Notes under the pieces: model-generated
Databases searched by the model: none
The model's input: only the letters and a program-made list of their open reading frames with translations
Told to the model about the DNA's origin: nothing
Part shown: piece by piece, positions 1-12,855 of the stretch
How the letters are laid out: each line of letters begins with the position of its first letter
How positions within the stretch are numbered: position 1 is the first letter of the stretch
Source of the DNA: Trachythela sp. YZ-2020
Taxonomy: Eukaryota > Cnidaria > Anthozoa > Malacalcyonacea > Clavulariidae
DNA: 64,000 nt
Reading direction: 5' to 3'
Assembly: GCA_016169945.1 (NCBI GenBank)
Contig: JADLSH010000355.1
Span: forward strand, 1,917,501 to 1,981,500
Position numbers and translations under genes: made by a program

Positions 1-3000
1 ATACATTTTAATGCGAACATATTTAGGGCTATATCGCAATTTATTTAGGCGAACATTTGAGCGGACGGCTAACACGAATATACATACCTGTAACACGAAT
101 TTGCCGCTACAGTTGACTGTAAATTCAGCTTGCTAGCAGGGAATACCTTCATACCCAGCACGAACAAGCCGAAAGGAAAAATATTTAGGTAAAAACCACG
201 AAAAATCCAAAGTTAAACTTCTCGGAAGGCCTCAGCTGTCCGCTCATCGTTTCAAAATGGCAATTTTAATTATTGCAAACTATTGTTCCCAGTATTTTTG
301 CTCGGCCAGATTCTGGGGAATCCCACTGTTTACAAAATAATGAAAATATAACTATATAAGCCCTTCAGGCTTTCAGCCAAGTGGCCAACTGTTACTGTTA
401 GATCTACTGTATTCGATTGCACTCAAATATTATGAACTGATTACCAACCTTTTGTTCGCAGAACAATAGACGTGGGTGTCATCAGTTAATTCCCACGCAA
501 GTAAGTGACGAGACTGTGGGATTTCTTCCACATGTTTTGTGTTGTCGATAATTTGACCTACATTGCTTAGAAACTATAAAACAAAGCGCTATCCCCCTCC
601 TTTTCCACAAACCACCCCTGTCCTTTTCCACCAGTCCACCGCCCTCCTTTTCCACCAGCGGGGGGGTGGCCCCTCCTTTTCCACCAGCCCACCCCCCTCC
701 CCTGTAATTAATGACCGGTGGACCGGTCCCTAAGGTGCTTAAAAACTATAATTAAAAGCCAATACAATGTAGTGCTTTGGTCAGTTTGTGTGTTCAAACA
801 AACGATTTTGAATATTCTATTTATACAGACATTTTGCATCGTTTTTGCTAGCCTTTAGCCTTTCACAAAATACCAACAGATGACCGGCGGCAAATCCGGG
901 ATCGAGCACATGCGCGTGCCCGCAAAACAATTCCGGAATGCAAACTAACCGATCAAAATTGAGAAAATCACAAAGCGAAGAACCAATTAAGTTTCAGAGA
1001 ACAATAGACGCAATTTGAATTATTTTTAGAAAAATTACGTCATAAATTGCCGGGTTACGGTTTATTGTCCTCTGGTATTAACATTATTAGTTTTATATGC
1101 AAACATAATATATTATGGTAATGCAACTGAAATATGATCATCTAAAAATGATCAGATCAGATCAGATTAGATTAGATTATTAGGTGAGAGAAACATTTCG
1201 AATCGTCGCTACTGAGTATTTTCAGATATTTCTCAGAAAGTTCAGTTCAGTTCATGGAATACATTAGATATCACACTACACGAGATTGCCAGGTTTGATA
1301 TTTAATCACCTGATAACACGGATGCGTGGGATGGTATTAAAGTAATACAGTAAGATTCATGAGATATAGCACTTATATAATTAATGATTACGTAGTTTTT
1401 TCCATAAAAAGCTATACACGCACTATTATACAAGAATATATATTTGTGTAGAAACTGGTAGTTTTAAGGCAACATTTATGTACAGCGTAACTTTATAACT
1501 AAGTATTTGAAATACAAGTCTGCAGTGTGCACGCTGACCAAAGGTCATGTCTTGATGCATGTTGTAAAAATTCAGTATATAATTACTGAATTAGTCAGCA
1601 TAACAGTTTCAAAAAATCTTTTATAAATAATTTCTTACCTTGACACTACCCCTGTAATTTGTAGAACAAATTTCTGTTTAATTCTTAACCGTTTAATTCA
1701 TACAGTTCGTGGTTGATGTTAATATCGTGATGAGTGGTACTTTGACCTTTACATTGAATAACCCATTGGGCTGGTAAAATACACAACTATAAATTTCACG
1801 TGACCAAAGTATGACACAGCTGAAATCGCACCCTGGAAAACCTCTGGCACCCAGGGTACCGAAATCTAGTCATGACCAAACCACAACCATGCATTAGCAT
1901 TCCCTTTGACAACATGCATAATTTTTTCTCAAGTGTGCGGTGTGCCTTGGTTCAAGAAATATCACAGTGGTTAACCAAGGTGTGCTTACTATTTTAATTA
2001 GATATTTTGATTTTTAAGGTAAACAAACCTATTTATCCAAAGTCTGTCACTATTTTTATACACATACTTAAGTCATTCAAGCATAAAATATCTGCCTGGT
2101 TTATATATATCAAGCTTAGTAAACCATCTTGAATTCTCTCTAAGTTCTGGCTTCCTTAATTAATTTCATATAATTATAAATGATGTTAGCACAACTTACC
2201 AAAAAGTTAGGTTGATACAATTTACCATACCAACAACGACATTCTAAAAAATTCACAGTGTAAGTTTAGAATTAATTGTGTAGCCATAAGGATGCCACAT
2301 TATTGACTTTGTTCAATGATATTAAACACAAAAAAACATTTAGTTAACTTGTACATGAAAACTTCCTTTTGAATGAAAGAGTCTTTTGACAGTCTATTTA
2401 AAACTCACGTAATTAGTTATTTTGAGCCGACAGTTTTCGCTCAAACGACCTTGAAAGACATATTACCATGCACATGTCATGTGAGTGTGCATGCGTATAC
2501 ATGTTTATTCAATTATGTGACAGGCAATATGTCTTTTTATTATTTCAGTTTCAGTGTCAAATATGAAAATATACTAAACTTCTATTTTCATTTTTGTTCA
2601 CCCAACTGGCGTCTAGTGGTATATAGTTAAGATATCTTAAAAGCGGTGGTCCAGTGTAGGCGGTATCTGCAATAAGCTACCATGCATTGTTTGTTTCTAA
2701 GCAACCTAAAAACAAACAGCTGAACTCCTGAAACTTTGCTGTTTCGAACGAAGTCTCTCCAGGAGGATCACCACTCACTTCCTTACGAATCAAAGGCCTT
2801 CGCTGGAAACGTCGAAGTGTTTTAATATTCTTCTCAAGTATTTTCAATCTTCAGACCTAAACCAAGCGGAAGCTCTTAGACGCAACTTAGTTAGAAGCTG
2901 GTACGTACCTGTTTGTATAAATAATTAAAGTTAAAAATAAAACTAGACACAAAATTGTATTCAACTTCCTGGAATTAAGAACGGTTCGACCAACTTTTAT

Positions 3001-3430
3001 TACTTTTTCCAAGAAGAAACCGTTCTTAAAAAAATATTTGCTGATCGTCGAAATATCACAGAAACATTGCGTGTTTTTAATAGCCTACGAATCTGAAATA
3101 ATAGTTCATTTCAAAGTTTTTCCGTAATTTGACACTTAATATAATAATATTAAGCAAACGGGGCTTTCCCCGCAATACGTACGAGCTACAACCACTGATC
3201 TGAGCTACAACCACTGATCTGAGCTACAACGGCTTTAGTATGCCGGATATTGCTGGCCAATGTTGTCTGTGAGCACGATCGAGCACGATAACTTAAAAAT
3301 ATCAAACATTTGAACACGAATGCATGTATATGGCGCTTTGTGCTGTTGTCCGTTACTCAGTTTCGAAATACTAGGATACCACAATAGGTATATAAAACTA
3401 CAGGAAGCTTTCGACTTATGTGAAACTTAA
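1..3430. other. AT-rich non-coding stretch, no gene recognised
   Basis: No open frame here looks like a real exon: the short frames lack domain motifs, biased composition or paired splice sites. The stretch holds a CCCCTCC-type minisatellite (listed separately) and a short run of GATCAGATCAGATTAGATT near 1150-1180. Near 2640-2830 there is a repeat-like segment containing GGCCTTCGCTGGAAACGTC, a motif related to the one in the small element at 24966-25152. I see no RNA gene. Confidence 0.5.
592..703. repeat. C-rich minisatellite (CCCCTCCTTTTCCACCAG-like)
   Basis: Four imperfect units built around CCCTCCTTTTCCACCAG follow one another and are interrupted by a run of G. This is a local tandem repeat in otherwise AT-rich DNA. 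Confidence 0.75.
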
Positions 3431-3569
3431 GGCTGTTTTCCACTTCAAACGTATGGTAACGTACCGTAGCATTTTCTTTTGTTTTAAAGTCGTTAGTTCT
3501 ACCCGAGTGCTCAGGAAACAAAGAAATACGCTACGTTTCGTTACGATACGATTGAAGTGAAAAACAGCC
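3431..3569. mobile_element. MITE family A, copy 1
   Basis: The ends are inverted copies of each other: GGCTGTTTTCCACTTCAAAC at the left and GATTGAAGTGAAAAACAGCC at the right, enclosing about 100 bp. A closely similar element of the same length lies at 46526-46664, inside intron 12 of the first astacin gene. The short length, terminal inverted repeats and dispersed copies fit a non-autonomous DNA transposon. No target duplication was established. Confidence 0.75.
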
Positions 3570-4027
3570 GTTAGGGTTAGTTTAAAGTCACGTTTATCAT
3601 GTGCCGAATGTAACCTTGAGTTCCTTTACGTTAAGTTCCGCATAGCCATACTGAGCCATAGGGTGCAGTAAAACTCGTTTAACTGGCAATAACTGCACCC
3701 TGGTTCGGCACATGAGAAGGCGCACGTATACTAACGTATACTATGCCTCAATTGGCCAAAAACATCTTGCTATTTCAGCATATTACAACAGTTTTCCTGC
3801 TTGGATGCATGCCACGCTATTGTTCCGTGAAAACAACCCACTTGCCACGTTGCGTCTTAATTACATCGTAACGGTCTGTATTAAGAAACGCGCCAACGCT
3901 AAAGGAAGAAGTCACGAAGGCTATAAGCACGATGTCAATGCACACACGAAACAGACAGAACTGTCCTGAATTAATGGTGACTTTCCACACATTTCTACCC
4001 CGAAATTATGTCACAAGGAGGTGGGTT

Positions 4028-4174
4028 AAGCCCCGCACAGACGAGCAAGTTTTCCTTGACAAGTTTTATTGTGTATGACAAAAAATTGACAAATTTCCCT
4101 TCACAAGGAGCCTTGTTCATGACGCACGAACAAATAAACTCGCCAAGGAAAACTTGCTAGTCTTTTTGGGGCTT
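4028..4174. mobile_element. MITE family C, copy 1
   Basis: The terminal inverted repeat begins AAGCCCCGCACAGACGAGCA and is mirrored by AACTTGCTAGTCTTTTTGGGGCTT at the right end. Related copies occur near 34006-34180 (opposite orientation, inside the ShKT membrane-protein gene) and 40045-40190 (intron 1 of the first astacin gene). Confidence 0.7.
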
Positions 4175-7079
4175 TAGGGTTAGGTTTGGGATTAGGATTT
4201 AAAACATTATATATAGGATTTCAATTAAGGAATAGGATTTTAAGGATACTAAATATAGGTCGAATAGTAGAAATCGCTACTTTGTAAAACTGAGAATGTT
4301 ATCATATGGAAATTTACCCAGGAAGTACTAGAGCTTAAACATTTTAAAACTCAGTGTATAAGATGGATGCTTAATACAAGACGAGCACAAGACTGCAATA
4401 CAATAGTTTATTTCAATGACTTAATTGTTTGATATCACGTTGGCGTCTTTCACTCTTTCAACCGCCTCTCTATGATGCTAAATGGAAGGGGCGGATGGCG
4501 TGGGATTATACCGATAAAAAATGAAATATAGTTTCAGAAGAGTTAAACATGCAGCCACGTACTTCATATTTAACTGTTTTTGCTCTCAAGCCTGTTCAGA
4601 GAACTACTCTATAGTCGAGGTTTGTTAATTGGCATCCAGTTACCGAAATAGGTGAAATTGTTTGCCAAATGTGCTTCTCTCACTCGAGTTGGAATATTTC
4701 AGCGGACGATATTTCGGAATGTATTCTGGGTCAGTCATGTTCATTTATACTTCCCTAGTTCTTTCGTACGATTATATTTCCATTGCGCATTTCCGCAACG
4801 TTTTGGACAGAGAGTTCAACGACAGTGTATTGAAATATACTCACCTTGAACTTAAAAACACTGTAGTACAGGATAATAAATGTCTGAGGCTGATCGAGAT
4901 GTACTGTAGTTGCATAATTTGTTTTCAGCTCGAACAATTCCGTCTAACGGTGCTACAATTAAGCGCAGTTGTGAATAGGTACGGCGCTTATTCGAGAGCG
5001 GCGCTCTTTAATATTTTTGCTCCCACGTGGCCAGGGACCGCGGAGCATTTTTTTGCATTGGGGAGAGGAGGAAGGGCTAAAATTATCCGCAGAGGGTACA
5101 GTGGCACTAGAACCGAAAGTTGAAGACCTGAGACCTTTAGGAGGGTATGGGGCATGCTCTCACAGAAAATTTTGAAATCTACAATCTCTAAAATGCCATT
5201 TCGTGCACTTTGGGGGAAGGTTTAAGAGCATTGTCACGAAACGACAAGTAACATCTGATCGTTAGCTGACGTACTGATATAATGTTTTCTTTAGTTTAAC
5301 TTCTTCAGTATCGTTGTGAAAATTATAGTATGTTTAACTTATGCGTATTCTACTAGAAATCACAATTTGTACGGCAAGTTATTGGGGTGGGGGGGGGGTG
5401 GGGGGCTAAAGTGGTCCATAATGGCTGCGGCGCTTATTCAGGGGCAGCGGTTAAACGAGTAAATACGGCATTTTTATGTATGATGGGATTTTCGGAATTT
5501 CAAACTGCCTTCCCATGATACAATCATTCACTATTTTTGGCGCCATGCTACAACGGAAACGCGACCAGAATCCGACGAATTCTTAACGTTGCAAACTTCC
5601 TGAAACTATCATGGAACGAATTCGGACTTTTGGGGAAAGGCATTTCGTAGAAACTCAACCCCAAATTTTAGATTTGAAACAGGCAAACATGCCGCTATAT
5701 AATTATTAAACTTAATTCGATTACCACTGGGAATTCCTTTGCATGAGTTGTACTTTATTAACTCCATAAATATTATTACCGCAGGTATAGCTGTACAATA
5801 CACCAAAAGAAGACGTATCGCTTTATACGGTAGCAATTTGCAATACCATCAACTGAACAAAGTGTTGCAGCACAATTCACTGTTCATGTGCCTGCCACGA
5901 TATGTTACAAGTTTGAACGGTATCCATACGAGCATGCACATTGTGCAGACTAATTCAATATACAATACCAGCATACTATATAGATATCGAATCATATTGT
6001 TACATAGTTAATGTAATACCACCCACACACATATGTTCTAAAGTTTTGGTACATATAAATGCATTAAGTTTAGTCTTAGTTTCATTATGTCGACTCTTAT
6101 GCCCCGGAAATAACCAAACATTACTAATATCATACAGTAATACTCACAGAAACAAGCCGTTCAAATCCACTCTTCGTTAGTCGCTACCACGTGCAGGTAA
6201 TGTTCTTCACTTGATGCAGAAGGAATCCTACCTACTTGCAAACAGCCGTTTTGAATCGATTTCCGAGATGCAACGACTAACGCATTTCACTATATACTTC
6301 CAGGAACGCTCTACCAGTTTCCAACGATTTCCGCGTATATACAACCGTAATATGATACTAATTGTTATTCATAATCACTTTAGTCTTTGTATGTAGTTAT
6401 CGTGTAGTGATATCTATGGTTTAGTGCGCAAGCAAATTAACTTGCCATAGTAAATCGTTCGTCTATTCCACTTCCTCATTCTTAAGTTATAAAGTATAAA
6501 CTAAAGCATAATGTGATATGTAAGCACTGCATTTTGCCGAATGCTATTTCAAGGACTTCTTACTTAGGTTTGCCGTGATTCGTCAAATGGTAATTCTCAA
6601 CAAGATAACAAATTACCAGTATGATACAGCGAGTATATTGCTGTCACAAGTCACAACAATGTAAAACAGTTGGTAACCAATAGGTTTGTGTTAATCTATC
6701 TATCTATGTATGTAGTACAACTGAATTTACATCGAGAATATCATTTTAAGTACAGTATACACTTGATTGCTGTATGACTTATAAAACGAAGGTACTTCTA
6801 TATCCGGTATGGTAAACAGGAATACTAATATACTGTAAACGGTTATTTTGAAACACTCGACAAAATATTTTGATTAAGTAAGCAAATTTTTGGTAATCAT
6901 GCGTAAAATTAAAAATTAAAATTCTTTATGAAACAACTATATAAATTACCACAAAATACCATAAGTGGAAAGACGTCTGTATGGTATACATGCAACCATG
7001 TAAGGTGTACAAGGAACTGTTATATCTGAGTTGCACAACGTTTCCAGCCTTCCTCCGGGTTGGATTATGGGTTTTTCCA
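4175..7079. other. Non-coding stretch, no gene recognised
   Basis: A 153-codon open frame at 4662-5123 is the longest here, but it shows no recognisable domain and no convincing splice partners, so I do not call it a gene. A poly-G run occurs near 5386-5405. The rest is AT-rich sequence without visible structure. Confidence 0.4.
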
Positions 7080-7497
7080 ACCTTCCTCAAAATAGCTGTT
7101 ATTCATCATTGGTCATTATTCATTATTCGAGAGATACGTTCACTGTTCAGACGTTGCATGCACAACAGAAACCTGAGGGATAAGACGCTGCTTGATCTTC
7201 CGAAGGTGAACAGTGCAATAGGTCAATCAACATTCAAGTATGCTGGTGCAAAAGACTGGAACTCTTTACCTTTAAACACTAGAGAAATGATATCCTTCTC
7301 AAAATTTAAACGTACTGTTTATACGCATCTTTTAGAACTTGACAATAAGTCTCATATTTGCAGTGTATAAGAATATGCATGTTTATATTGTATATAAAAT
7401 AAGTGTAACGTTGATAATTGTAATCACTGTTCTCCCGTTTATACCAGCAGCTTTGCTGATGGGATTTTTAACAGTTTAAATAAAGTCTTTATTATTA
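7080..7497 (+). pseudogene. LINE (CR1/L2-like) ORF2 C-terminal fragment with 3' tail
   Basis: The open frame ends with residues such as STFKYAGAKDWNSLP followed by SFSKFKRTVYTHLL. The Y-x-GAK-x-WN-x-LP pattern, then a short basic helix and a stop, is the usual C-terminus of CR1/L2/RTE-type LINE reverse transcriptase proteins. The coding end at 7370 is followed by about 120 bp of 3' UTR-like sequence ending in AATAAAG and ATTATTATT, a simple-repeat tail typical of these LINEs. No reverse transcriptase core lies upstream, so this is a 5'-truncated dead copy. A related tail lies at 52230-52563. Confidence 0.7.
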
Positions 7498-7848
7498 TTC
7501 CGCTTTCACCCCCGACATTACAGGACTGCTATACTAGCACGACTATAGTCTAGTACTTACTGCTTTGCAATGTTTTATCCAGTGTTTCACTTTCAACCTT
7601 CCACATTGAAATACTGGCATACTGTGATCAGTAAGTAAAGAAATCATTACCGTCAAATAAAGATGCGATATGGAAGCTGCGTTATCTGTCCGTCGGCAAA
7701 CGAAGTCATTTTGGAGAAAATTTAAAATGCGGCATTTTAAATAATGATTACACAAATGATTTACAATCTCAACTGAGGTTGTGCAAAATTTGATATTATT
7801 AATGAAAAGTACATAAGTATAACTTGTTTTAGTATAAACTTAGTAATA

Positions 7849-8134
7849 GACTATCACTTTTCCTGCGTTCTGATTGGCTACGCTACTCGTAGACTATTAG
7901 TGATAGTCTACTAGTAGCAAAATTCAAAACAATGGCGTGAAAATTCACGTTTAAAATTAATATTAATACTTTTGTTTACTTTTGTATTGTGTTCCCTAGT
8001 TCTCAATAAATGCTATAGTTTATACTAAAACAATTAGACAACTCGGCCTCGTTGGCTATGAGCGAATAGTCAACTCGGCTTCGCCTCGTTGACTATTCGC
8101 TCATAGCCAACTCGGCCTCGTTGTCTAATTGTTA
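7849..8134. mobile_element. Foldback MITE, CAATTAGA family
   Basis: The right part is a near-perfect palindrome: CAATTAGACAAC, then GGCTATGAGCGAATAGTCAAC, then the reverse complement of that arm. The left part carries GATTGGCTACGCTACTCG next to another small palindrome. The same arrangement, with different arm sequences, occurs at 8697-8961 and inverted at 31009-31284, so this is a dispersed foldback family. No coding capacity. Confidence 0.65.
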
Positions 8135-8238
8135 AATGTTAAAATTTTTTTATTGAAGAACCTGCATTTTTTTATTGACTTATGTGGTAGTTTCCTCAGC
8201 CTATATATATATATAGGTGTTGCAAAATCTTTAACGTG

Positions 8239-8660
8239 CAACCTATCAAGCTGGCTGTTAAACATGTTTTGTATGTCATTATAACAAGTATTCATAACAA
8301 ATTTCAAGTCGATACAATTATTCCCTCACGAGTTAAAAAGGTTGAGTTTGAATAATTCGTATACGGCTGACGTCAGCATTATTTTCAAATGCCGTTAAAG
8401 CTACGTTCTTACTATCAAAAAGTACGTATTTACTATCATACTATAGATTGCTTTTAAAAGCTAACTTAAGTTTTTCGCGTTAGGTTTGGAAAAAACCATA
8501 AAAAACGTAGCTTTTAAAGGCATTTGAAAATAATGCTGACGTCAGCAATACCAAACCTATTCAAACTCGCGAGGGAATAATTGTATCGACTTGAAATTGG
8601 TTATGAATACTTGTTATAATGACATACAAAACATGTTTAACAGCCAGCTTGATAGGTTGC
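8239..8660. mobile_element. Large inverted-repeat (foldback) element
   Basis: The arm starting GCAACCTATCAAGCTGGCTG at 8239 returns as its reverse complement ending at 8660. Homology runs about 160 bp per arm around a loop of roughly 100 bp, and both arms share the internal palindrome GCTGACGTCAGC. Arm mismatches are few, so the element is fairly young or maintained. The family is not recognised. Confidence 0.75.
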
Positions 8661-8696
8661 AGAATTTAGTCACGTGTTGGTGCAAAACCACTCTGA

Positions 8697-8961
8697 CAAT
8701 TAGATTATGAGCTCAAGATTTCTATGAGGGCGAAGCCCGAATCAACTATCATCTCATAGAAATCGAGAGCGAATGATCTAATTGTTTTAGTAGAAACCAG
8801 CAAGAAAACAGTATATTTCAAAACGTTTTTCATAATTTATTGAAATAAATTCGTTAAAAATCGCGCCGAGGAGATGGCTGTTTCGCTACTCGCTATCTAT
8901 CGACAATTAGATAGCGAGTAGCGTAATTAGCCAATCAAATTACAGCATTTGCAATAGTATA
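8697..8961. mobile_element. Foldback MITE, CAATTAGA family, second copy
   Basis: It begins CAATTAGATTATGAGCTCAA, contains a palindrome around GGGCGAAGCCCG, and ends with GCTACTCGCTATCTATCGAC-type inverted repeats followed by AATTAGCCAATCAAATTACAG. An inverted copy with few mismatches occupies 31009-31284. Confidence 0.75.
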
Positions 8962-9352
8962 CCAGTATGATTGTACTAAATATATATATATATATATAGG
9001 TGGTTTGCGTAAAAGCGCCACAGGGCAGCAGATGATAGTCAACCTCAGAAATGTTGAGCAGGAAAATTAAACTACATCTCTCAGTTTTGGTCATAACCAC
9101 AAGACTATACTGCTTATAATATAATGAAACTGAATTAGTATTAACTTTGATAACTGCAGGTTGACCACACCATCTAGTATACGATAGTACTTAGTGGACC
9201 ATCTACATACAATAATGTATACTTCAAAAACTCATTAATAATTCAAAAGCTTTTTGGCAAATCATGTCAACCATAATATGTCACGTGAAGTGGCTTTATA
9301 CCTGATAAAACTCCTCTACTACACAATACTCGAGTATTATACACAAGGAATC

Positions 9353-9870
9353 TCCGCTAATCGAATGTAACCAACTGAGACCAGTATCGCTGACTAATGT
9401 TATCATGAGACTTTTTGAAAAGATCATTTTTCAAGGAGAGATTCGTCATCCTTCAAAATCGATTATTGATAGGCATCAATATGCTTATATAGAGAAAACT
9501 CAAACACTACTGCAGCTCTCGTAAAGTGTCAGCATTATTGGCTAAAATGGCTGGACGATAAGGCCAATTTCGTCCGTGTAATATCTTTCGATTTCAGTAA
9601 AGCGTTTGACAGTGTTCCCCATGATATTTTAGCACAGAAACTGAAATCAACAAATCTTAATCCATATATTATTAATTGGCTCATTAATTTCATATCGAGT
9701 AGAAAATAGAGAGAAAACATGATTTTTAATATTTTATTATATTGTATAATCTGACTAATATGTAAATAACTTTGTAAATAATTTAATCTTTTGTATTACA
9801 TATCAATTGTAAAGTTGCATGTTTGTTGCAACTCCACTATTTGTAATAAAGACGTAATTGAATTGAATTG
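9353..9870 (+). pseudogene. LINE reverse transcriptase fragment
   Basis: Plus-strand translation gives RPVSLTNVIMRLFEK, later RHQYAYIEKTQT, and after one frameshift near 9516 ALVKCQHYWLKWLDD followed by VISFDFSKAFDSVPHDIL. The FDFSKAFDSVPH motif is the catalytic-palm motif of CR1/L2/jockey-type LINE reverse transcriptases. The frame stops at about 9709. Soon after comes a 3' UTR-like region ending in repeated TTGAA, a common LINE tail, so most of the protein downstream of the palm has been deleted. Non-functional relic. Confidence 0.75.
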
Positions 9871-9885
9871 AAATACTAATGATAG

Positions 9886-10140
9886 CAGTGGCGTAGGAAT
9901 ATTATATGAGGGGGGGCCGGAATATCTTTCGGCCCCCCCAAAAAATCAAATAATTTTCATGAAAATGATGGAAACAGCTTAGTTCCCTGAACAAGCTTAC
10001 TAAAAGAGGTAGATAAGACTCTGAAACGGCCGTTTCCGGCGATCTGGGGGCTTCAAATTTAAAATTTTTTTTCGCTCCAACCATGGTGGCGCCTCGTGAG
10101 CTTGGGCCCCCCCAATATTGAATACGTTCCTACGCCCCTG
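9886..10140. mobile_element. hAT-like MITE with 8-bp target duplication
   Basis: The 255-bp element starts CAGTGGCGTAGGAA and ends TTCCTACGCCCCTG. It is flanked on both sides by the exact 8-bp sequence AATGATAG (9878-9885 and 10141-10148). An 8-bp duplication with CAG-N-GGCGTAG type ends is diagnostic of hAT-superfamily transposons. No transposase is present, so it is non-autonomous. It sits between a LINE relic and the 3' end of the first IL-17-like gene. Confidence 0.88.
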
Positions 10141-10339
10141 AATGATAGTATTCTTTATATAAAAGCTCATCCTAATTAGTATTCTTTATATAAAGAATAC
10201 TAAATAAATGTCCGGCAATGAAACCTAATAAAATAATCCTGCTGTTCATTAAACAGTACATATAATAGTGTCCTACCTAACTGAATAAATACATTTTAAA
10301 TAAATATATTTAACCCAGGCATAATATAGTTCATCCCTT

Positions 10340-11224
10340 TCATATATCATACACGAATGCAATCGGCAATGGTTCTAGTTTCCAAGTCCAAATCATCTCC
10401 CCGGTCTTACAGTCATGATGTTGCACCAATACATTATGATTATACATGATTCGTCTACATTTCGTCATGTTGCAATTATCACACTTCGCTTCAGCGATGG
10501 TTATTGGCTTTCGGCCCGTTTGACTGTTGGCGCTCCATGTCCAAGGACATTTATTAGTCCCTGGAGTTCCCTTTGTGACGCCAGTACCCCTAGATTTTAG
10601 ATGTCGTGTCACGAACAAGAATTTACGCCTGTAATAGCGGATGTTTCCACGTTTAGGTTGAGGACTTCCCGTCTTGCAAGGCTTGCCTTCAACACATATA
10701 GAAGCAAGCAGAAAAAATTGACAAGCCTATAGAAAAAGCAAAACATAATTTAGAATTTGATGTGTACATACCATGGACACGAAGGAGATTATAATAACCA
10801 TTAAAGACATACTGATTTGAAACATTGAAAATTTAAAATAACTTCTTCAAAAACTCATTAATAATTCATAATTTGGCATATGACTGTCACGTGAAGTGGC
10901 TTTATACTTGATAAAACCCATCTTCATTAGTATTCTTAGCTTTATATAAAAGCTCATCCTAATTAGTATACCAAGGAGACGTTTTTGAAGTCGTTCAATA
11001 AGTAGTACGTGTTTTATCAGATCCATTACCACTCGTAAAACACTTCTGTTCGTTTATTAAACAGTAGTAAACCAGCCAGTATTTAAAGGTAGTTTTTATA
11101 ATAAAACTGAGAACTCAATACACTTTTATATTATTTGATACAGTACGTATAATTAAAAGCTAAATATATCAATTAAATTTTATACCATCATTATCAACAA
11201 ATTGCTTAACAGTAACCACTCCAT
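10340..11224 (-). CDS. IL-17-like secreted cytokine, gene 1 (two exons, 141 aa)
   Basis: Exon 1 is 11186-11224 (13 codons, MEWLLLSNLLIMM) and exon 2 is 10340-10726 (129 codons with stop). The intron has GT/AG borders in phase 0. Joined, the N-terminus is a signal peptide whose hydrophobic core continues as ACQFFLLASICVEG. The mature part has a basic stretch, a variable Gly/Thr-rich linker, then the IL-17 pattern: CPWTWSAN, RKPITIAEAKC, two more Cys, VLVQHHDC and WTWKLEPLPIAFVYDI before the stop. CPW, R-x-P-x-x-I-x-EA-x-C and W-x-W are IL-17-fold signatures. The terminal Cys usual in IL-17 C-termini appears replaced by Tyr. A TATA box lies about 85 bp upstream of the start. Paralogues follow at 18.5 and 26.7 kb. 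IL-17 assignment is from motif recognition only. Confidence 0.78.
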
Positions 11225-11307
11225 AATTGCCAATCGAGTTTCACGAATTCTAAGAGTGAGTATATTCCGTTCAAATGAAACGATTAAATGAATGCTTAAT
11301 CGTTGCA

Positions 11308-11316
11308 TTTTTATAA
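11308..11316 (-). promoter_or_regulatory. TATA box of IL-17-like gene 1
   Basis: Read on the minus strand this is TTATAAAAATGC, about 85-90 bp before the ATG of exon 1. The flanking GCAACGA and the upstream CGCGAG are conserved at the matching position of IL-17-like gene 2 (19276-19284), which supports it as a core promoter. Confidence 0.55.
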
Positions 11317-11399
11317 CTCGCGAAGTAGTCGATTTAAATATATCTTACATTATGATTTACTAAAATAATGCAAACTAAGCACTGGGGATTTTTGTGACT

Positions 11400-12480
11400 G
11401 ACCGTGACAACATCAAATTTCAAGGGGTTGAATGCGGAGATTCTTTTTCTCTGACTTCCTGGAGGCCTTGGCTCTAGTACGGTAGAACTGTGTAATAATT
11501 GTGGTCGAAATGGACTTCATCGACATCTATTCTGTTAACCACAAGCATGCATAGAAAGGAACTTCAAGTTGCAGTGGCACTTCGTCTTAAGGACACCTCT
11601 TCTTTTGGAAAAAAGTCCATCGTTTTAGCTGGAGAAAAGGGCAATTTGTAGAAAACTTGAAGCACGTGCCCTTCATGCCCCCCCCCCCCGTCCCCCCGTC
11701 CCCCCCGTTCCTATGTCACTGGCAAAAAGCCAGTAAAAATTGAATTAATTATTGTAATCAGGAGTCAGTGTTGCATGTATTACGGGTTCTTCCCATAGTT
11801 TAAATCTAAATTTTAAGGACATTTTAAGGACTATTCATGGTGTAAATATATACATGTAATCAGTTTAAAGACCAATTGCCAGGGATCCCATGCAAAACTG
11901 ACACGACTAAAAATAGAAGTGCGTGTGTCATGAAATGAAAACTGAAGCAATTTATTGATTGTATACCTCTTTATGCCTTTCATCCACGGATGTGTCTGGA
12001 AAGGTGAAAGTGAGCGAGTATATTCCTCTTCTTTATTCTGTATAAATGCAAGATTCATCCACGAGAGGTCGTAGCTTTATACCAAGTTACTCTCGTATCA
12101 AACATTATAGATCTTTGGAGTCACGGCCTCGCAAGGTAAAATTCTCAGCAAAAATCATCGCGCACACGAGAGAATGTGACTGATCAAACGACCTCGCAAG
12201 ATCGTTACCTCAGTCAAGAGCTCTCGTGCGCAAACTGGCTTCAGTGATCATTGAAGGAGAAAATGATTTCAGGTGGACAAAGGATTTTACTCATCAATGA
12301 TCCAAGACAACAGCAATGCGAAAGCAACGCTGACCATCGGCGACATATGAGAATCAGGGACTGGTTGCATGTACAAAACTCTTAACTTTTTTTAACTGCC
12401 TGTTTTGGAGTTAAAGAGTCGAATATCGCAATTATGACTGGTTGAATTTCGCACTAACTTTAGTTAAGAAAACACATAGC
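11400..12480. other. Upstream flank of IL-17-like gene 1, no gene
   Basis: The first 80 bp resemble the flank of gene 2 (the ATTCTTTTTCTCTGACTTCC region). A C-rich run lies at 11680-11709. The repeat at 12055-12236 is listed separately. No exon is supported. Confidence 0.4.
12055..12236. repeat. Dispersed repeat with GAGAGGTCGT / GAGCTCT ends, copy 1
   Basis: The sequence beginning CCACGAGAGGTCGT and ending CAAGAGCTCTCGTG is repeated with moderate divergence at about 53535-53710, in intron 1 of the second astacin gene. The first astacin gene lacks it at the matching place near 38110. It behaves as a mobile repeat of unknown class. Confidence 0.6.
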
Positions 12481-12855
12481 TACTCAATATTACATTCTCT
12501 ATATAAAAATTCCAATTATTAATTAAATTACAAAAATATCATTCTAAAAACACCTTTGTTTATATATATCTTCTCTACAATAAAATTGTCAAATTGATAA
12601 AACAAGTACAATATTTAAATAAATTTACTGTATTAGATTTACAAGTATGTAAATTACTTTAAACGGGGAACGATCATGAATGATCTCCTACCCTACACTA
12701 ATGACCGTCCAAGGCTTTACAAACTCCATTAGGAAATCCACAAAATTCATGAGTCTCTAAATTTCAATCCATTCCAGAACGCTTTCCACAAATGATGGGA
12801 CTGATAAACTAACACCACTTTTCTAACACAAACGCATTCCTCTTCCAATACCATC

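Noticed and set aside
4662..5123. 153-codon open frame
   Set aside because: No domain, no composition bias typical of coding sequence and no splice partners; length is compatible with chance.
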